Below are positions 35,901 through 49,018 of a stretch of 64,000 bases of DNA, piece after piece; within the stretch, counting starts at the first letter, position 1; each line of letters starts with the position of its first letter. Made by a program: the position numbers and the translations under genes. The DNA comes from Sipunculus nudus (lineage: Eukaryota > Annelida > Sipuncula > Golfingiida > Sipunculidae): contig CM049318.1 in the NCBI GenBank assembly GCA_026874595.1, forward strand, positions 35,487,956 through 35,551,955, in the 5' to 3' direction. Below the pieces are notes generated by a model that was not told the DNA's origin, searched no databases, and saw only the letters and a list, made by a program, of their open reading frames with translations.

Positions 35901-36276
35901 TTCCTGTTTCAGCTTCAACCATTGTGGTAGTTAAGATCTTTGTAGGCCACTCAATAGTAGCTACAAACTGACGTTTAGTCCGCAGGGGGCCCCTAGCACC
36001 ATAAGTAAATATATTGGAAATGACTGAACAACTTATGTGTTTTGAAATCAATGATGTTAACAGTGCTCCCTAAGTCAATTATTAAATCAGTGGGTATATC
36101 ATTCAGTTTCATGTTCACAGAGGAAGGTCATGTTTGTCGTCGGACTGTACTGAGAACATATTATCTGAACTAGCTGTTTCTTCACTGTTGCTATGATCTA
36201 CATGTGGTTTCTCTTGAATACCATTCATTTAAATCATCTGGCCATTGTGCTTGGTCTTTTTCTTGAAATTTTTATC

Positions 36277-36318
<42 letters not shown>

Positions 36319-37162
36319 CGTTATATAAAAATTTTTATAGTAGTTTTAAATCGAGCTGAAGGGATTCTTCTAAGGCTTTGCTTATATTCTTCAAAACATT
36401 AGCCCTACCAAATCTGTCCCGTCTTTAGATATGTTTAGGCCTAGTAGGTGAAGTTCAGACCTGGATGCTGGGGAACAATCATTTTATTGCCGTAGCTGCT
36501 CCTTTACCAATACTTATAAAAGTAGGTACAGTTCCGGCCTTTGACAATTGTAAAAAAATAGACAAGCAGGAGAAATATTTGATAAACTTAAGATCTACTG
36601 TTCGATTGATCTCGCCAATATCGTTCCCCGCACAAGCTAGGAATTGTCACTAAGTACTTACAGAATTGCCAATCTAACAAGCACCAATGATACCCTATCC
36701 TTGCCGTCGTTTCAGTATACCTTGTCACAAATCAGGCTGGACATCCTTAAGTTGAGAGCAGATCTATCCATATTCATGTCCGCTCAAAATCATGTGATCT
36801 AAAATGAATATTGTATTGGCTTAGTCAGTTGTCCTGTAATGCTTAATCTAATTAGATTGCACATCCATGTATTTCTGCACGCACCTTTATAACCGGCATG
36901 GTGTTTATAACATGTTATGAGTATAAAACATATTTGTGTAAAAAAATGCAGGCGGACCTACTTAGGCTCTACATTCATCGATTTCAATCTTTTCAATGTT
37001 GTTCTCTGTCTTTATGCTGTGAATTTCTGTTTGCGTTTGGTGATTGCATGCATCTAGTTCTTTTTTTTATATATTCCACTTCATCGTTAGTGGTTGAATA
37101 TAACCACGTATCGCTACATTTTATGCAGAAAGAGACACCCCCTTACGGGTAAAATTATATTC

Positions 37163-37353
37163 ATAGCAATATAGACTGGTACTATGGACCCTCTTTTAAA
37201 GTTGGCGGTACAATGACTTTTAGTCTGCGACGGTTGGAATTTCGCGGCAGTCTTGTGTGTGTCGTTTCCGTGAATACTTATTTTCAAGAGTTAGATTTGA
37301 GCAATTTTGTGTTGGAAAAAAGCATTCGTTATCAGTTATCACGGAATAACACA
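37163..37353 (+). repeat. Dispersed host repeat, copy 1
   Basis: Begins ATATAGACTGGTACTATGG and contains GCGGCAGTCTTG and TTATCACGG. It aligns by eye with 38690-38880 over about 190 bases with many substitutions. The family is not recognised. Confidence 0.5.
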
Positions 37354-38689
37354 ATGTAAGTCAGATTTAATTATGTTTAGTTTTTCAAACGGGATGTTGT
37401 AATACTTTCACACAATTCTAAAAAGAACAGTTTCAAGGGCAAACGCGAGAAATGGTAAGGACAACTGTTTAATTTAACATTAAAGAAAACAAACGCAGGG
37501 GTTTAAACTGCAGTCGTCCCAGACATCGTTTGATTTAACCGCTGCTTTCTATGGCAAGTTTCTCTAGGCAATAACACCAAGGTGCGCACAAAGCAAAAAA
37601 TTGTATTAGGAACACTGATTTTGCATGGTACATCCAGCCCATGCGACATCCGCTCTGGTTGGTTTGTTTTACACAAGCTCTCATTGGTCTGATTCTTGGC
37701 TCTGTGCCAGAACGGGTGATATCAGTCCACTGAGAGTGGGTGTTGCATGTTTCAAACTTTGGCTTGATGCAATACCACGCGCGGTCTATATCGATGCTTA
37801 TTTTATTTGTTTTAAGAAGTTTTATGTTTCAGGAATGGGACGTTTATGGGTTGATGAGTTTATTTCAATATGCATATTTGGGTAAACAAAATTGTGGATG
37901 GACTCACTTCAGTTCCGTCGAGTGCAAAACCATCGAAATTAATTTTTAACTTTCTTCTATCCTTTTCTGTTTGCGTTTGGCGATTGTATACTTCTAGAAT
38001 ATGGATTTATTTCTGAATTTGTTCCTTTTGCTACGAGCTAAGAGTGTAAAAATCAGATTCTGATCATTAAAAGATGCTTTTTCTTGGTTCACGTTCTGCC
38101 CTTTTAGCTGTCTTGGGTTCGATACAACTAAAAACAATGAGGTTCCAAATAAGGGGACCGTGTTGTACCATGCACATGTATGTTTCCCACCATAATTCAC
38201 ACGCAAAAGAAGCATTTCAGTTTTCTTTTGAATGCTTTGGTGGTTATGACCGTCGTTCCAACACTCAGCTTCATTATGTGCTTATGTTTCTGCTTCAAGT
38301 TCTCGGCCCTCCTGATGATAGTCGCGACTAGACTTGAAATCATGACTCACAAGCTTTTATTAAACATAAACTCATGAGGGCCTGCGAGTCATGATGCATG
38401 ACAAGAGGCGCCAAGGGTCGGAGTGGTATTATTTAAAAGAAAACATTAAAATTTCGTGTTTTCATTTAACATGTACAATAGTTCTATAAAATGTATAGAA
38501 ACAGAGCGCAATGGTGCCAGCACCAGTTTTCGTGAGAAAAGTGATCGCTGGTTTCAACCGCCGCAGAGGCTAGCATCCAAGGGGCGCTCCATGTTTTGTT
38601 TTTAAATTGGAGCACATTTTTCTCTCTATTTTATTTAATTAATGCAGAAAAATAGCACCCCATTTCGGACAGATTTGTTTTTATAACAT

Positions 38690-38880
38690 TATAGACTGGT
38701 CTCGGCACTAATATGAACCCTTGTTCTTCGTCCGCTGTACAATGGCTTAATCTGCTCTGGTTGTATTTCCACGGCAGTCTTGAATACCGTTTCAAGAAGA
38801 TTTGTTAACATGAGTGACATTTAAGCAATTTGTTGGGGAAAAAAAGCCGTCGTTTACGGTTATCACGGTCTGAAACTATG
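38690..38880 (+). repeat. Dispersed host repeat, copy 2
   Basis: Begins TTATAGACTGGTCTCGGC and shares ACGGCAGTCTTG, AGCAATTTGTG-like and TTATCACGG segments, in the same order as copy 1. Confidence 0.5.
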
Positions 38881-40974
38881 TAAATCAATGTCAGATTTGA
38901 TTGTTTTTATAGTTCTTGATACGGGATGTTGCAAATTTTTTTCTCAAAAATGTTTGAATAACAATTTGCCTGGAAGATGAACATGTCGGTCAGAATGGTT
39001 AGAAATGGTAGGTACATCTCATTCAATTAAAATTGATCACAATTCTTTGGGTAACACAACAAGCCCAACGTCAATAGACTGTCAAAATCGACATCTGGGT
39101 GGCAGCTCCCATTACGGTCGCGCCGTGCTGACAACGCGGGCTTAAACACTTTCAGTAATAAATGAATACGTCAAGACAAAAAAAAAACTCCCTAAATGCT
39201 CAGTTAAACGTTGGCGCAACAATTAGGTGACGGTCAGTCAGTCATTTGGAAAATCATGCAATATTTTGAAAAATGTAGAAAGATCAAGACAAAATTCAAG
39301 GGCAATCATCTGAATACCTCCAGGCCTGTCTGCTCTGGTCGTCTGATATATATTCCTTGGTATGTATGTTCAAACTGAATTGATAAAGTTAAAAGTTAAA
39401 ATGTTTAAAGTTAAACATTTGAGTCAAGTGTTTCCCGGCCGTTCCACAGTTATTAACTAGAAAAGGCTAGTAAGAGACAATTGGGAAAGACCTCTGGCGG
39501 CAGGGTGGGCTTGTTTACATAGTAAGTGACGTTCTGCAGACGCAAGAATAGCACTGAGGGAGGGACATTATGTCTAATCTTCAGTATGGGTTGGTACTAG
39601 TTGTGGAAATCGGTTGTCAAACCATATTCGATAATTGAAAGTTAAAAGACCACGGATGAGCTATTAATAATTTTATTACTGTGAAATTGCTGAATAGAAT
39701 AATATCTGAAATATTGACCGAGTAATTTTAGTTTAACATCACGCTGAATGGTCAAGGAAATAGCCGGGTCGTGACACTTATTCGTTGCAAAAGGTGAAAT
39801 TTTAGTGTTGTTTTGTGACCCGTGTTTCTTATATCTCTGACAGAATAAAAATGCCTTTGAATGTGCATTTATAATTGTTTGTGATCTTTTATGCAAACAC
39901 AGCAATCGATTTATTAGATTATGATGGAAAAGACCAATTATCGAAATAATCGATTAAATGGCACACCACTATTTGGAACAGCCGGACAAACTCAGCTAAC
40001 CAGTCCAGGTTCTCCAACTATGTTTCTTGATCTTCGTTCTGGAATGTAGACCGGGACCTCTTGACCCGTTAGCCGGCGACGACACTTTGAAACTGTAGGT
40101 GCATTTTCTTCCGCTCTCTGGTTCGACACCGGAACATGGATTGAACCTATGGTTGTCAGCTGGACCGACATGAAAACATGCATTAAGTGACACTCTTGCT
40201 TGGTGGTGCTATCGGCATCCCTTTTGGGTTAGTGGTTGCTTGACGAAGAACTAGCACATGCTTGTCGTTGCCTATATATATTTCTTATACTAGGCCGAGC
40301 TCTCGACACGGCTAGGACTCAATGGGTGTTTTATTTAACGGTGGTTTTGTGTGTGAAAAGGCCGTTATGGAAAAGACACGGAGGCACACTGCGCAGTCGG
40401 GTTCACAATAGTACGACACTCCTGTTTAGTCTGTGGGCTTGGGAATATACGGCCCACTATGCAAAACATGGGGTTGCTATCAACATAGATGGCGCTGGTA
40501 TAAATTTAGTGAAGTGCGTGACATAGTCAATTCAAATACGTTTGCTAAGAATTTATCAAAGAAAATTACATTAACATGAGTGTATTAGTGGAAAAGATTT
40601 CAAGGAATAAATACTTTTTTTGTAAGCATGCATGCGGATGTGAAATGTGAAAAAAGGCGTTTCCTTGAAATGAACGTATTTTGATTTTAATGTTTGGAAG
40701 TTGAGATAAGTAGTCCCGGCCGTCCCACAGTGCCTAACTAGAGAGGTTTCTTTTGAACAGAAACGACCTCTGGCGGAAGGATGATACAGAGGCTTCACAA
40801 AACAGCTATATTACGCTGCACACCCCCGCCTTGCTTGACTCTGGTTTAGGCATCTTCCGTACAGCGGAATTTCTCTGTCTTTGTTCTTGAATTGTTTATC
40901 TTTGCCTCATTCTGAAAGTCAACATCGAAGTTTTACGGCCTTTCTACTTAAATATCACCTTGTGTTTGTTGATT

Positions 40975-41857
40975 AGAGCTGGGTATCGGCTAAAATTTTC
41001 GTTTTGCAATATATTGCGATATTTGGTAGCTTGTTGCGATACATATCGCGATATGTTTCATTGTATCAAGTTACAGGAAATACGTGCGTTTTTCTGGCGT
41101 ACACAATACATTACATACATACATACAACATGTTAATTTATTTTCACATTAACATATTGAACGTATAGGCAGAACAGTTTATTTCACACAGGAACTATGG
41201 CAAAAAATGCTGAGTTTAGTACTTACTTATTGTAAAAAGAATTCAAAGAATAAAATTAACTTAAGTGTTTAATGTTTTCTAAATGCCTTGGATATGCGTA
41301 TATTTTGACAATAGTAGCTTTCTGGACTGTTTCTTTGCACGGAGAAGGATACATGGTGTGTACAACCACGGTCGTGTTCCACATCGTAATTAAAGTTAAA
41401 GCTGCTCTTCTTGATCAATTATAGTGTAAAGTTGACACTTAGTCTTCCTTCAGTTAGTTACACAGGATGTTAAGGCGGGATATGAATATATAATTAATAA
41501 AAGTTATCATGGCCGTGCATGTTCGGCATTAATTTTCGTTTTTAGTTTCAATAAATTATTGAATAGAAAATCAAAAACCCTGGGACGGACCTGTCCTCAT
41601 ATTGTCAACCAAGCCTACTTGAACTTTTCCTAATAGTGTCTGTAGACGCGTTGGTGGCTTTTTCTTCCAGCCTTTTACTAAACACAAACCATCTAGATGT
41701 CAAAAATTATTTCAGAGGCTTTTTTTGCTACAATAGTTTAGTTTCAGTTACATTTGAAGAATATTGAAAAATATCGATATATGAAAACCATATACTCAGT
41801 ATGCGAATTACCGTATCGCGATACACCGATATATCGATAATATCGCACACCCCGATT
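40975..41857 (-). mobile_element. Non-autonomous DNA transposon-like element (MITE), copy 1
   Basis: About 880 bases with inverted-repeat-like ends rich in ATCGCGAT motifs: AGAGCTGGGTATCGGC on the left and CGATAATATCGCACACCCCG on the right. No transposase frame. A related element lies in the opposite orientation at 46727-47430. The terminal pattern resembles hAT-type MITEs, but no target duplication was identified with confidence. Confidence 0.5.
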
Positions 41858-43904
41858 GTAAATTGATTCTTGCGTGGGCCGGTTTTACCGTTGCATGGTA
41901 ATCTCTTCTATCGGTTCTTCCTTTGTAATATTGAATGCTATTACTTTCACGGTTAATCCCATAATATCTACCGGCTTCTGGGGTCATGGGGCAGAGTGCA
42001 AGATTTAAAGCCGGGACGTCTTGACTTTAGATCTTAGCCCAGAATCGGTGAGATTTTCACGGTAGGCCACCATGCACCAAGGTTTGGCTCTGCAGGCTTA
42101 ATGGTATGGCTCTGTCCTTCACAAACGAGTGGGAGTTCCTAGATTGTTATGACCCAGCTATTGGGATGATTATGTACGCATGAACCGCAGGTGCGTTACA
42201 CATCGGGCCTGGATGACACAATAATACAAAATAATATGATAGGAAGCGAGTGCTGCCGGACTGTCACGAAGTCCAAAACCAAAATGGTACTCTGCAGATA
42301 TACATTCTTGGATTAAGAAGTAGAAAATACAGCATAAAAATGGAGCTCATCCAAAAGTCTCATAATAGCGTTAGATTGTCGCGAACTCCTCCAGCTGTGA
42401 GTTTTATTAGTGTTGATGCAGTTTAACTTAAAGAAGTATTGTCTAGTTGCATAAAAAATAAGCTGTACCCATCGCGTGCGTGTTTTTCATCTTATGTAGT
42501 TCATATCCTCGAGTGAACATTGTATCTGAATATTTGTCATAGCAGTTCAACCTGAACACTATTTTCATAACCTGGTGTGGCCTACGTATAATAAGTCGTC
42601 ATTTTCAACAGCAACGTTTTCAAGTGCGTGTCAATGAGCCATGACGTAACTGACCCCGAGGTGCTGCTTATTGTGTAAACAACAAATTACTTGGGTCAAA
42701 CTCACAATCATATTTTTGCATTATTTGGCTTGTTGTGCACCTCGGACCCAACCAGGCGGGGAGAAGGGATTATTTTTTTCGATCTCAAGTGTTTCGTGAC
42801 AGTTTCGTATGTTAGTAAATCTTTACCCACCTAGATTTATATTCTTTTATCTATTCATCTTGGAGGCTTGAACAACAGTAAAATCTAATCCGGCACCGTT
42901 GCGGTCCTTCGAGATCTGCAAGGCCGTCACTAATATTTGTCGCTAAATAATAATAAAAAAAATAAATCACGAGGGCTTCTTATTGCAACGTGATCAATAT
43001 TCAAATAGAGATAAAGGGAGGCTTAACGTACTTTATATGCTGGCGTGATAACAATAGCATTTCTTGTGTTCTTGATGAACGAAGGATTGTTTTTTTGACC
43101 AGCTTAGATTCAAACGCAGCAGCCAAGTGGCACCTATTTCAGATCATACCACCATTCACATTATACTATTATAACATATTCAAAATGTTTTTCTCGATTT
43201 GATAAATTAAGGTCAATATCATTATTTTCCATACCAAATATACATGTATACGATGTACTGCTTCGCACATCTGGTAATACTTCTTGCTTGTGAGGAGTGC
43301 GATTTAATCAGCCATGAAGCAATTAAACTGCTCCGGTTGAGCGCTCGAACAAAACGACAACAGTTAATCCAAGCGTCCTGATACAGGTACGATCTACCCG
43401 TAAAACATATCGTGTAAGTCGTTATCCAAACAGGGAAGTTACTAGGGGACCCGGGGCGGATAGGGTTGTGGGTCAAACCTTGGGAGACTAATGATTAAAG
43501 CTTTAAAAAAACGTCAGAACAGGAAAAGCGGTTGCGGAACAGAAAAAAGATTGCATTTGCCGAGATGAAGCGGGGCGTGGGTTGGGGCTATATAAATTGG
43601 GACCCCCCCCCCCCCCCCCATGGATCCGCTACTGGGCCAGTCAGAATTCTCGTGACTTTTAATGTATCATCAATTGCCATTTTAAAGATGTTTTATAATC
43701 TAATACTTTAGTTTCGGTTCAGGGCCTATAGTCCGACGGTTTAGTTGACCGACCCATTGATCGGACACCCACTTGGTCCTACCTTCAAGTTCAGGGCACT
43801 ACCTCAAACGGTTCTGCAGATAATGCATGCTAAATACTGTCACGGACCGACTGTAAATCATATTTCAATTGTGCACTGTTGGAATTCTATATTTCAATCC
43901 TATT

Positions 43905-46715
43905 TTTAGTTGATACCTCCTATGTAGAAGTTTGATTTTATATTTTGTTGACCCCTCCTATGTAGACGTTCGATTTTATATTATAGTTGAGCCCTCCTGT
44001 GTAGACGCTCGATTCTATATTTAGTTGACCCCTCCTATGTAGACGTTCGATTTTATATTATAGTTGAGCCCTCCTGTGTAGACGCTCGATTCTGTATTTA
44101 GTTGACCCCTCCTATGTAGACGTTCGATTTTATATTATAGTTGATCCCTCCTGTGTAGACGCTCGATTCTGTATTTAGTTGACCCCTCCTATGTAGACGT
44201 TCGATTTTATATTATAGTTGAGCCCTCCTGTGTAGACGCTCGATTCTGTATTTAGTTGACCCCTCCTATGTAGACGTTCGATTTTATATTATAGTTGAGC
44301 CCTCCTGTGTAGACGCTCGATTCTGTATTTAGTTGACCCCTCCTATGTAGACGTTCGATTTTATATTATAGTTGAGCCCTCCTGTGTAGACGCTCGATTC
44401 TGTATTTTGTTGACCCCTCCTATGTAGACGTTCGATTTTATATTATAGTTGAGCCCTCCTGTGTAGACGCTCGATTCTACATTTAGTTGACCCCTCCTAT
44501 GTAGACGTTCGATTTTATATTATAGTTGAGCCCTCCTGTGTAGACGCTCGATTCTATATTTTGTTGACCCCTCCTATGTAGACGTTCGATTTTATATTAT
44601 AGTTGAGCCCTCCTGTGTAGACGCTCGATTCTATATTTAGTTGACCCCTCCTATGTAGACGTTTGATTTTATATTATAGTTGAGCCCTCCTGTGTAGACG
44701 CTCGATTCTATATTTAGTTGACCCCTCCTATGTAGACGTTCGATTTTATATTATAGTTGAGCCCTCCTGTGTAGACGCTCGATTCTATATTTAGTTGACC
44801 CCCTCCTATGTAGACGTTCGATTTTATATTATAGTTGAGCCCTCCTGTGTAGACGCTCGATTCTATATTTAGTTGACCCCCTCCTATGTAGACGTTCGAT
44901 TTTATATTATAGTTGAGCCCTCCTGTGTAGACGCTCGATTCTATATTTAGTTGACCCCCTCCTATGTAGACGTTCGATTTTATATTATAGTTGAGCCCTC
45001 CTGTGTAGACGCTCGATTCTATATTTAGTTGACCCCCTCCTATGTAGACGTTCGATTTTATATTATAGTTGAGCCCTCCTGTGTAGACGCTCGATTCTAT
45101 ATTTAGTTGACCCCCTCCTATGTAGACGTTCGATTTTATATTATAGTTGAGCCCTCCTGTGTAGACGCTCGATTCTATATTTAGTTGACCCCCTCCTATG
45201 TAGACGTTCGATTTTATATTATAGTTGAGCCCTCCTGTGTAGACGCTCGATTCTATATTTAGTTGACCCCCTCCTATGTAGACGTTCGATTTTATATTAT
45301 AGTTGAGCCCTCCTGTGTAGACGCTCGATTCTATATTTAGTTGACCCCCTCCTATGTAGACGTTCGATTTTATATTATAGTTGAGCCCTCCTGTGTAGAC
45401 GCTCGATTCTATATTTAGTTGACCCCTCCTATGTAGACGTTCGATTTTATATTATAGTTGAGCCCTCCTGTGTAGACGCTCGATTCTATATTTAGTTGAC
45501 CCCTCCTATGTAGACGTTCGATTTTATATTATAGTTGAGCCCTCCTGTGTAGACGCTCGATTCTATATTAAGTTGACCCCTCCTATGTAGACGTTCGATT
45601 TTATATTATAGTTGAGCCCTCCTGTGTAGACGCTCGATTCTATATTTAGTTGACCCCTCCTATGTTGACGTTCGATTTTGTATTATAGTTGAGCCCTCCT
45701 GTGTAGACGCTCGATTCTATATTTAGTTGACCCCTCCTATGTAGACGTTCGATTTTATATTATAGTTGAGCCCTCCTGTGTAGACGCTCGATTCTATATT
45801 TAGTTGACCCCTCCTATGTAGACGTTCGATTTTATATTATAGTTGAGCCCTCCTGTGTAGACGCTCGATTCTATATTTAGTTGACCCCTCCTATGTAGAC
45901 GTTCGATTTTATATTATAGTTGAGCCCTCCTGTGTAGACGCTCGATTCTATATTTAGTTGACCCCTCCTATGTAGACGTTCGATTTTATATTATAGTTGA
46001 GCCCTCCTGTGTAGACGCTCGATTCTATATTTAGTTGACCCCTCCTATGTAGACGTTCGATTTTATATTATAGTTGAGCCCTCCTGTGTAGACGCTCGAT
46101 TCTATATTTAGTTGACCCCTCCTATGTAGACGTTCGATTTTATATTATAGTTGAGCCCTCCTGTGTAGACGCTCGATTCTATATTTAGTTGACCCCTCCT
46201 ATGTAGACGTTCGATTTTATAATATAGTTGATCCCTCCTGTGTAGACGCTCGATTCTATATTTAGTTGACCCCTCCTATGTAGACGTTCGATTTTATATT
46301 ATAGTTGAGCCCTCCTGTGTAGACGCTCGATTCTATATTTTGTTGACCCCTCCTATGTAGACGTTCGATTTTATATTATAGTTGAGCCCTCCTGTGTAGA
46401 CGCTCGATTCTATATTTAGTTGACCCCTCCTATGTAGACGTTCGATTTTATATTATAGTTGAGCCCTCCTGTGTAGACGCTCGATTCTATATTTTGTTGA
46501 CCCCTCCTATGTAGACGTTCGATTTTATATTATAGTTGAGCCCTCCTGTGTAGACGCTCGATTCTATATTTTGTTGACCCCTCCTATGTAGACGTTCGAT
46601 TTTATATTATAGTTGATCCCTCCTGTGTAGACGCTCGATTCTATATTTAGTTGAGCCCTCCTGTGTAGTCGTTTGATTCTATATTTAGCTGACCCTCCTC
46701 TTTGGACGTTCGATT
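43905..46715 (+). repeat. 77-bp satellite array, about 36 copies
   Basis: The unit is two diverged half-units of 39 and 38 bases: one with GACCCCTCCTATGTAGACGT, the other with GAGCCCTCCTGTGTAGACGC. The alternation is strict, so the present repeat is a dimer of an older 38-39-bp monomer. A subset of copies (about 44,800-45,420) shares an extra C, giving 78 bases and showing local amplification. Edge copies at both ends are the most diverged. Confidence 0.95.
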
Positions 46716-46726
46716 CAATAATTAAA

Positions 46727-47269
46727 AGGTTTGCGCGATATTATCGATATATTTATAAGTATTTCGCGATACGATGAGTCACTTATTAGGTATCGCGAAA
46801 CATTTTTCAAATATCGATAATTTCGATATGCTTAAAAACTGATTTTTTTGTAAAAATGATGTGTCTGTTTAAATTAATACATTATTAAATTTGTGACATA
46901 ATTAAATTAAATGACAGGCTTAAAGTTATGACAGACTACAAGTTTAGAGGGGAACTTTTAAGTAGGCCTGATATACCATAGATCAAAGGTCCGTCAAAGG
47001 AAATTTGTATGTCTGCTTGATGACTTATTGGTATACATGATATGTTTCCATACACTGTCATAACAAATACTCATTCAATTATAATCTTTCCTCACATCTA
47101 ATGATAACTGCAGGACTATCAAGTGTAAAAAATTTTTATTATTGTTCAAGAACGGCAGCTTTAATTGTGATAACGTCATCTATCATTTGTCATTTGTCTA
47201 CATCTGTCATTTGAACATATAAGGTCTCAAGAACTCTTTGATTAAAAATGTTTCTTTGGGTAGAGTCTT

Positions 47270-47320
<51 letters not shown>

Positions 47321-47430
47321 CAGAAAACACACTTATTTCCCATAGATTTAATACATGGAAATATCGCGTTACGTATCGCAATACGCTACAACATCTCGCA
47401 ATACGAATTTTTTAGGCGATACTCAGCACT
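46727..47430 (+). mobile_element. MITE-like element, copy 2, inserted in the satellite
   Basis: Left end GCGCGATATTATCGATATAT, right end with GTATCGCAATACG and GGCGATACTCAGC. These match copy 1 at 40975-41857 read in reverse complement. A satellite half-unit (GATCCCCTTTATGTAGACGT) resumes at about 47442, so the element interrupted the array. It contains a TA microsatellite at about 47271-47317. Confidence 0.55.
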
Positions 47431-47437
47431 TACATGC

Positions 47438-47480
47438 AGTTGATCCCCTTTATGTAGACGTTCGATTCTATAATTTTAAT
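47438..47480 (+). repeat. Stranded satellite half-unit
   Basis: One diverged copy of the 39-bp half-unit on the far side of the MITE-like element, showing where the array once continued. Confidence 0.7.
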
Positions 47481-47555
47481 ATCCCTCTTATTCAAATGTT
47501 CAAATGTATTTTTAGTTTCGTATGGTTAATCATACTGTAAATAATTTATTTTCAG

Positions 47556-47607
47556 GAGCAGGAAGTGGTGCCGATTGATGAAATAATTCTCGGAGACCAA
47601 AGTTCAC
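47556..47607 (+). CDS. Astacin gene, propeptide exon (tentative)
   Basis: A 52-base candidate exon between acceptor TTATTTTCAG and donor GTATGT, encoding EQEVVPIDEIILGDQSS. It resembles an astacin propeptide segment and is the furthest upstream part of the gene I can support. The true first exon with signal peptide is not identified. Confidence 0.45.
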
Positions 47608-47898
47608 GTATGTATTTTGTTCATATTTCTGAACATATGTACAATTTATTTAACAGGTGCTGCTATAGATTGATTTTAAAAAAATATTGTTTGGAAAATA
47701 TAATATTATGATACTGTAAAAATATGTCACATATAAATATAAATATAGCTAAATATATATTATTTGTGGTCTCTTTGTAAGTGAAATTGAACAGTTATTA
47801 CTAACTCTGGTTATATTTCTAAAAGAAATTAAAATCTACAATTTAATATTAATATGGCAGAATCTAATGTTATTATAATCTAATACAGGATAATTTTG

Positions 47899-47900
<2 letters not shown>

Positions 47901-47941
<41 letters not shown>
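47901..47941. repeat. TA microsatellite
   Basis: About 20 uninterrupted TA units inside an intron of the astacin gene. Confidence 0.9.
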
Positions 47942-47942
<1 letters not shown>

Positions 47943-48004
47943 TTGATTCGTCACACAGATTTTAATATCTTAATACATATAAAAATGTTAGATTATGTTC
48001 ACAG

Positions 48005-48105
48005 TCAAGGCTGAGGGCAGGATAGCAGAATATTCCAACGAGATCGTGGTTGAAGCCGACATGGTATTTAATCGCGAGGAATGGGAGAAATTAAAACGAT
48101 TGTGG
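48005..48105 (+). CDS. Astacin gene, second propeptide exon
   Basis: Follows acceptor ATGTTCACAG and ends at donor GTAAAA. Entering in phase 1, as left by the previous exon, it reads KAEGRIAEYSNEIVVEADMV and on to REEWEKLKRLW. It ends in phase 0, while the next exon found needs phase 1, so one small exon between 48106 and 48890 is probably missing from this model. Confidence 0.5.
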
Positions 48106-48892
48106 GTAAAACATTTATTATATATAAACATTTACTACATATCCATCTCTTTTTTACGTTACCATCCAGATATTTAACGCAAACCATTCTAAAGATGGAT
48201 AGGATATGGTTTTAAACGTTTTTCTTTCGGGGAATGTCCAAATCTGACCAGGTGAAGGTTAAAACTGATTCCTAAACCTAAACGTTTAGTTTTTGTTTGT
48301 GTAAGCGTTCCTTCTTGAGCACCAAATATGTCTAGTGTTACGATGCAATAATCTTCTGCCAGCATTGCGAGTTTTCAATGGCGAATCAAGAGGATGTGTC
48401 AAGGGGGGTCGAATTTGACCCCGCCCCTTTCAGCCGCCGCAACCAAAGTTCAAACCAACTTTTGAGGCCTAGATCCTACCATCTCCTTTCCAGCCCTTTA
48501 TAAAGGTTTTCTTAGGAGTCTTCACGAGGCCCACCCCCATCCCCCCCCCCCCCCTTCCGTTTTTTTTCAAAAGCCAGGAATTACCCTTGGTTTTGGCAAA
48601 TTTAATAAAAAAACAAGGCTTCGACAGGAACCTTTATATTAGAGATAAGGATTTTTTAAAACATTTTTGGGGGTACTCTTTAGATATGAAACACTTATCT
48701 TTCTAGTCACAATGACGGACCCCACCACTCACTGTCAGTCATAAGCAACAGGTGTCGCTGATGGGAAGAGTAAGGGTAAATTCGGATAACGCTTAGGTTA
48801 AGGTTAGGGTGTGAAATCCCGTTCCTCGCTTGGCCGGTGATGCAAAGAAGTCATTTTAATATATCGTCCATTCATACATTGGTGTCTTCCAG

Positions 48893-49018
48893 ATAATTCC
48901 ATCATGCTTGTTGCTCACTTCAGAGACTCCACCGGACGGAAAAAGCGGAAAGCTTTGCGTGGCAGATGGAAAAGATGGCCGTACAATGAGGTCCCATACA
49001 CAGTCGATTCCAATTACA
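48893..49018 (+). CDS. Astacin gene, exon with activation site and start of the catalytic domain
   Basis: Contains RKKRK, a furin-type activation site, then RWPYNEVPYTVDSNY, the beginning of a mature astacin protease. Donor GTAAGT at 49019 leaves phase 1, matching the next exon. The acceptor is either at 48892 or 48923. Confidence 0.75.

Larger units (their letters stand above)
35901..43904. other. Host non-coding DNA
   Basis: About 8 kb of AT-rich sequence without supported exons. It holds an AT microsatellite at about 36283-36315, two copies of a dispersed repeat (37163-37353 and 38690-38880), a pair of related segments with CTCTGGCGG at about 39490 and 40770, and a MITE-like element at 40975-41857. 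Confidence 0.6.

Noticed and set aside
43905-46715. CRISPR-like array
   Set aside because: The sequence between the shared blocks is itself conserved and alternates in a fixed dimer, so it is satellite DNA without unique spacers; the flanks are animal DNA.
48785-48812. Telomere-like GGTTAAGGTTAGGGT string
   Set aside because: Only about two imperfect units in ordinary intronic host DNA; no array.
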